Source: an uncultured Mucilaginibacter sp. (GTDB lineage Bacteria > Bacteroidota > Bacteroidia > Sphingobacteriales > Sphingobacteriaceae). Taken from it: a stretch of 64,000 nucleotides of DNA. The notes under the pieces are model-generated. The model did no database searches and had not been told where the DNA came from. It saw only the letters and a list, made by a program, of their open reading frames with translations. Of the stretch, positions 60,651 through 64,000 are shown piece by piece; position 1 is the first letter of the stretch, and each line of letters starts with the position of its first letter. The stretch spans positions 1-64,000 of the forward strand of contig CAIPDP010000073.1 of the NCBI GenBank assembly GCA_903863845.1, given 5' to 3'. Position numbers and translations under genes: made by a program.

Positions 60651-61051
60651 CCCTCCATCCAGCTCTGCAACAAGATCACGGCCGAAATATTATCCACCAG
60701 CTCTTTATTTTGCCTGGCTTTTTTTCCCATGCCGCTTTGAGCAATAGTTGCCGATGCCATTTTGGAAGTAAACCGTTCATCCAGCATCTCGACCGGAATA
60801 TCGGGGAAGGTTTTCTTTAGCAGGTTTACAAAACCTTTTACATGAATAGCTGATTGCGAAGGTGTATTGTCCATCTGCTTTGGTTCGCCTACTATGAAAC
60901 GCTCCACCTGTTCGGTTTGGAAGTATTTTTTAAGGAATTCGATAATATCCTTCGGGTGGATAGTATCCAACCCTGTTGCTATGATCTTTAAAGGATCGGT
61001 CACCGCTATACCGATACGCTTGGTACCGTAATCGAAGGCCATGACTCTCAT
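60638..61051 (-). CDS. ruvX: putative Holliday junction resolvase / pre-16S rRNA nuclease RuvX
   Basis: A 137-residue RNase-H-like nuclease of the YqgF family, with roles proposed in 16S rRNA end processing and Holliday junction cleavage. The family motifs are FDYGTKRIGIAVTD (catalytic Asp), VGEPKQMDN and MLDERFTSKMA. The C-terminal EGLNR and the TGA stop are read from the outermost copy of the right repeat array, so the native end was probably altered there. It diverges from the delta-prime-like gene with a 151-base spacer. Confidence 0.92.
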   Translation of the reverse strand: MRVMAFDYGTKRIGIAVTDPLKIIATGLDTIHPKDIIEFLKKYFQTEQVERFIVGEPKQMDNTPSQSAIHVKGFVNLLKKTFPDIPVEMLDERFTSKMASATIAQSGMGKKARQNKELVDNISAVILLQSWMEGLNR

Positions 61052-61052
61052 C

Positions 61053-61187
61053 TTTTTAGATTTGAGTTTTTAGATGTGATATTTGAGAGCATGTTCAAAG
61101 ATATTGGTTAAATTTTTCCTTTCTAATTTTAAGTTAAATGTAAAAAATATCCCCCTCGTAACCTTGTCTCAAATCTCAAATCTAATC
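61053..61187. repeat. inverted heptamer tracts upstream of the delta-prime-like gene
   Basis: The left side reads TTTTTAG, ATTTGAG, TTTTTAG, ATGTGAT, ATTTGAG (61053-61087) and the right TCTCAAA, TCTCAAA, TCTAATC (61167-61187), each of period 7. ATTTGAG and CTCAAAT words pair across the spacer. It starts 2 bases from the ruvX start and ends 15 bases before the next ATG. Confidence 0.65.
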
Positions 61188-61202
61188 TATAACTTGCAAC
61201 AA

Positions 61203-62348
61203 ATGCAGTTTAAGCAAATTATCGGGCAGAAGGCCGTCAAGCAAAGGCTTATTAACACGGTTAAAGAAAACAGGGTTAGTCATGCGCAATTGTTTTTGGG
61301 TCCTGAGGGCTCGGGAAGTTTAGCACTGGCGGTAGCTTATGCCCAATATATTTCATGCGAAGATCAACAACCTGACGACTCCTGCGGGGTTTGTTCCTCC
61401 TGCCGTAAATACCAAAAGCTGGCTCATCCCGACCTTCATTTTTCGTACCCATTTTTTGCTAAAGATGCAAAAGACACAGCCCTCAACTTTATTGAACAAT
61501 GGCGTGAAGCATTTTTAACCAACCCCTATCTTAGCCTTGATAACTGGCGCAGCTACCTTGATGCGGAGAATAAACAAGCCAATATCAATATTGCAGAGTG
61601 TCACCAGATCATCAAAAAGCTTAGTTTTAAGCCTTTTGAATCGGCCTACAAAATATTAATCCTGTGGCTGCCCGAATACCTCGATAAGGAGGGGAACGCT
61701 CTGCTTAAAATTATCGAGGAGCCCCAACCCAATACGGTGTTTTTGCTGGTGGCGCAAAACCAGGACCAGATCCTGAATACCATTTTGTCGCGAACTCAAC
61801 TGGTGAAGATACCTGCCCTTGGTTTCGATGACATCAAACAAGCACTCATCAAAAACTACCACCAACAGGAGCTTGCTGCATCCGAAATAGCTTACCTCAG
61901 CAATGGCAAATTTACGGAAGCAATGACCATGTTGGATCATGAAGACAAGGGCTTCCACGCTTTATTTGTTCATTGGTTACGGTTGTGTTATGGTAATAAA
62001 GGCCTGGAAATATTTCCTTTTGTAGACCGGGCCGCAAAACTTGGTCGCGAAAATCAAAAGAATTTTTTACGCTACGGCATCAGCTTTTTACGCGAATGTT
62101 GCCTGATCATGGCGGGAGCCGATAGCCTGGTGCATTTGCCACCCGCCGAACTGGAAACCGGGCAAAAAATGACCGGTGTTATGAACCTAGCGATGGCACA
62201 GGCGATAAGCACCGAGCTCGAAAAAGCACATTATCATGTTGAAAGGAATGCAAACCCTAAAATTCTATTTTTAGATGTATCTTTACAAATTATAAAAATC
62301 TTAAGCTTTAAAACGCTCCCGCAAGGGACTCATTATATACCGAACTAA
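61203..62348 (+). CDS. DNA polymerase III delta-prime-like clamp-loader subunit
   Basis: A 381-residue AAA+ protein. The region QIIGQKAVKQRLINTV is the family start. The P-loop is degenerate (GPEGSGSLALA, no GK[ST]), as is usual for delta-prime subunits, which stiffen the loader and do not hydrolyse ATP. A zinc site CEDQQPDDSCGVCSSC follows, and HPDLHFSYP and LLKIIEEPQPNT lie further on. I start at the ATG at 61203; the track's 40 extra residues run back through the heptamer tract. The PSP1 gene starts 3 bases after its stop. Confidence 0.87.
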   Translation: MQFKQIIGQKAVKQRLINTVKENRVSHAQLFLGPEGSGSLALAVAYAQYISCEDQQPDDSCGVCSSCRKYQKLAHPDLHFSYPFFAKDAKDTALNFIEQWREAFLTNPYLSLDNWRSYLDAENKQANINIAECHQIIKKLSFKPFESAYKILILWLPEYLDKEGNALLKIIEEPQPNTVFLLVAQNQDQILNTILSRTQLVKIPALGFDDIKQALIKNYHQQELAASEIAYLSNGKFTEAMTMLDHEDKGFHALFVHWLRLCYGNKGLEIFPFVDRAAKLGRENQKNFLRYGISFLRECCLIMAGADSLVHLPPAELETGQKMTGVMNLAMAQAISTELEKAHYHVERNANPKILFLDVSLQIIKILSFKTLPQGTHYIPN

Positions 62349-62351
62349 ATT

Positions 62352-63692
62352 ATGGGATGTGGTAGTTGCTCAACGGGTGGATGTGCACCCGCTGGCTGTA
62401 AGAGTAACGGCTCGTGCCTTACTAACGGTTGCAGCAAATTAGATGTTTACGACTGGCTTTCCGACATGGATATGCCGTCCAATTATAAACCATTTTCGGT
62501 TGTAGAGGTCAAATTCAAGGGGTCCAGAAAAGACTTTTATCTGAATAACGACAACATTTACCTGGAATCGGGAGAACTGGTTGCGGTTGAAACCACCACG
62601 GGTGGTTATGACGTTGGCCACGTTTCGGTTACCGGTGAGCTGGTGCGTATGCAAATGCTTAAACGTCGGGTAAAAGAAGAAGAAGTTGTCAAGAAAATTT
62701 ACCGTAAAGCTACACCAACCGACGTCGAAAAATGGAAAGCTGCCAAAGACCTGGAATGGGAAACCATGCATAAGTCGCGTAAGCTGGCGCTCGAATTGGG
62801 TCTGTCGATGAAAATAAGTGATGTTGACTACCAGGGCGACAAAACAAAAGCAACTTTTTATTATACTGCTGAAGGTCGCGTAGATTTTCGCGAGCTGATC
62901 AAGCGAATGGCCGAGTCGTTCAGGATACGGATCGAAATGCGCCAGATAGGGATGCGGCAGGAAGCCAGTCGCCTTGGCGGGATAGGCTCATGCGGGCGCG
63001 AACTTTGTTGCTCAACCTGGCTGACGGATTTCAAAACGGTATCAACTTCGGCTGCACGCTACCAAAACCTTTCATTAAACACTTTGAAACTGGCAGGGCA
63101 ATGCGGTAAATTAAAATGCTGTTTGAACTATGAGTTGGATACCTATATGGATGCGCTGAAAGGTATCCCCGATAATGTAAATGTACTGAAAACCGAAAAA
63201 GGTGATGCCCGTTTACAAAAAACCGACATCTTTAAAAAGCTAATGTGGTTTAGCTATCCTATGGATGATAATTGGATCCCGCTTGAGATCAGTAAAGTCA
63301 AAGAAATACAACAACAAAATAAAGAAGGGGTTTTGCCACCTGATCTGGGCGAAACTAAGGAACCTGAAACCAAACCTGCAAAAGTGCTTGACTATGAAAA
63401 TGTAGTTGGGCAGGACAGTTTAACCAGGCTTGACGAAAGAAACCGCAATAAAAAGAAGAACAAGAATAAAAATAAGAACCAGGGCAATAAACCACAGCAG
63501 CCTGGCAGTGCGCCAAGACCAGCCCAGCCAAAAGCAGCTGTCACAGAAGTAAATATTTCAGCCAACCCGGTTGCCGCTGAAAAAAGGGAAGCGAATCCTA
63601 ATGCGCAACGCAACCGGAATAACAGGCGTAATCGCCCTAACCGAAACAAAAACCGTAACGATCAGCAAAAAGGGAATGAAAGCGGCTCGTAA
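62352..63692 (+). CDS. PSP1-domain protein with Cys-rich start and basic tail
   Basis: A 446-residue protein related to RicT/YaaT. The N-terminus is Cys-rich (CGSCSTGGCAPAGC, and CGRELCCST later), which suggests metal or Fe-S binding. The PSP1 region includes ALELGLSMKISDVDYQGDKT. The last 130 residues are a low-complexity tail of Asn, Arg, Lys and Gln (NRNKKKNKNKNKNQGN), probably binding nucleic acid or unstructured. In Bacillus the homologue acts in a complex that controls RNA turnover and development; here only the family is assigned. The gldH start overlaps its end by 17 bases. Confidence 0.87.
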   Translation: MGCGSCSTGGCAPAGCKSNGSCLTNGCSKLDVYDWLSDMDMPSNYKPFSVVEVKFKGSRKDFYLNNDNIYLESGELVAVETTTGGYDVGHVSVTGELVRMQMLKRRVKEEEVVKKIYRKATPTDVEKWKAAKDLEWETMHKSRKLALELGLSMKISDVDYQGDKTKATFYYTAEGRVDFRELIKRMAESFRIRIEMRQIGMRQEASRLGGIGSCGRELCCSTWLTDFKTVSTSAARYQNLSLNTLKLAGQCGKLKCCLNYELDTYMDALKGIPDNVNVLKTEKGDARLQKTDIFKKLMWFSYPMDDNWIPLEISKVKEIQQQNKEGVLPPDLGETKEPETKPAKVLDYENVVGQDSLTRLDERNRNKKKNKNKNKNQGNKPQQPGSAPRPAQPKAAVTEVNISANPVAAEKREANPNAQRNRNNRRNRPNRNKNRNDQQKGNESGS

Positions 63693-64000
63693 TATTTTTT
63701 GGGGATTGATACCGGTAATACTATTGTTTGCACTGGCCGGATGTACCGACTCTAATATGATCATTGATCAGAATACATCGATCGAAAATCTCAACTGGTC
63801 ATATGCCAATAAGATCAAAAACGATTTTAAGATCGATGATACCTCGATACCCTATAATATTTATTTAAACCTTCGGGTTACGGGCAATTACCGTTACTCT
63901 AATATTTTTCTTTTGCTGAAAAAAAAGGGGCCAAAATTAAATGCTACTACCCGTTACGAGATCAAACTAGCTGAAGCCGATGGGCAATGGCTCGGGACGG
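63676..64000 (+). CDS. gldH: gliding motility lipoprotein GldH, N-terminal part (cut by window edge)
   Basis: An ATG at 63676 opens 108 codons to the right edge. The signal (MKAARNIFWGLIPVILLFAL) leads to a lipobox AGC with Cys at about 24, and the mature start DSNMIIDQNTSIENLNWSYA matches GldH. The middle (IPYNIYLNLRVTGNYRYSNI) is the usual beta-rich part. GldH is needed for gliding motility and the related type IX secretion in Flavobacterium, though many non-gliding Bacteroidota carry it. It overlaps the PSP1 gene by 17 bases. Not on the track because it is truncated. Confidence 0.85.
   Translation, partial: MKAARNIFWGLIPVILLFALAGCTDSNMIIDQNTSIENLNWSYANKIKNDFKIDDTSIPYNIYLNLRVTGNYRYSNIFLLLKKKGPKLNATTRYEIKLAEADGQWLGT

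Overview
This window comes from a Bacteroidota chromosome, most likely a Sphingobacteriaceae relative of Mucilaginibacter or Pedobacter. The lineage is inferred from a gliding-motility lipoprotein gene (gldH), TonB-dependent receptor-type barrels, DUF2911, DUF3078 and HYC_CC_PP family proteins, a fused aspartokinase/homoserine dehydrogenase, and candidate promoters of the Bacteroidota type (TTG, a 17-23 nt gap, then TAnnTTTG). No rRNA, tRNA, CRISPR array, prophage or intact insertion sequence was seen. Both ends are cut: thrB at the left and gldH at the right.

Layout. 1-2.8 kb: the thr operon (thrA-thrB, minus strand), preceded by what reads as a complete ribosome-mediated attenuator with a Thr/Ile-rich leader peptide. 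2.9-12.2 kb: a propeller-like lipoprotein, rsgA-dtd-mazG-type genes, comB, gcvT, a glycosyltransferase, rnhB, a SpoIIE-type phosphatase and an oligopeptide-type permease. 12.3-12.9 kb: a dead vapBC-like toxin-antitoxin pair. 12.9-25.9 kb: an overlapping glycosyltransferase/flippase-like pair, a secreted dienelactone hydrolase, a SNF2 helicase, an erythromycin-esterase-like protein, dapF, a DegP-type protease, and a small metal-related pair (HMA and HYC_CC_PP). 26-32 kb: a sodium:solute symporter preceded by two tiny membrane proteins, an Omp85-like barrel and a large PIG-L deacetylase. 32.3-37 kb: a TetR-TolC-HlyD-DHA2 efflux operon with a palindromic operator inside its promoter. 37-48 kb: YihY, PBP4-type peptidase, a PDZ aspartyl protease, a collagen-like lipoprotein, a large receptor-like barrel, a response regulator and a YifB-type ATPase. 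48-59.9 kb: M13 and M1 peptidases, ffh, envelope proteins and two glucosaminidases. 60-64 kb: a GxxExxY gene between inverted repeat arrays, ruvX, a DNA polymerase III delta-prime-like gene, a PSP1 gene and gldH.

The main unexplained structure is in the spacers. At least eight intergenic sites carry degenerate tracts of 7-, 8- or 9-nt words, mostly arranged as inverted pairs that fold into long hairpins and often run into the last codons of the neighbouring gene. The largest set, 48-bp units each built from four 9-mers plus a 12-mer, brackets the GxxExxY nuclease-like gene in inverted orientation. This arrangement and the thr attenuator are the two observations I would follow first.
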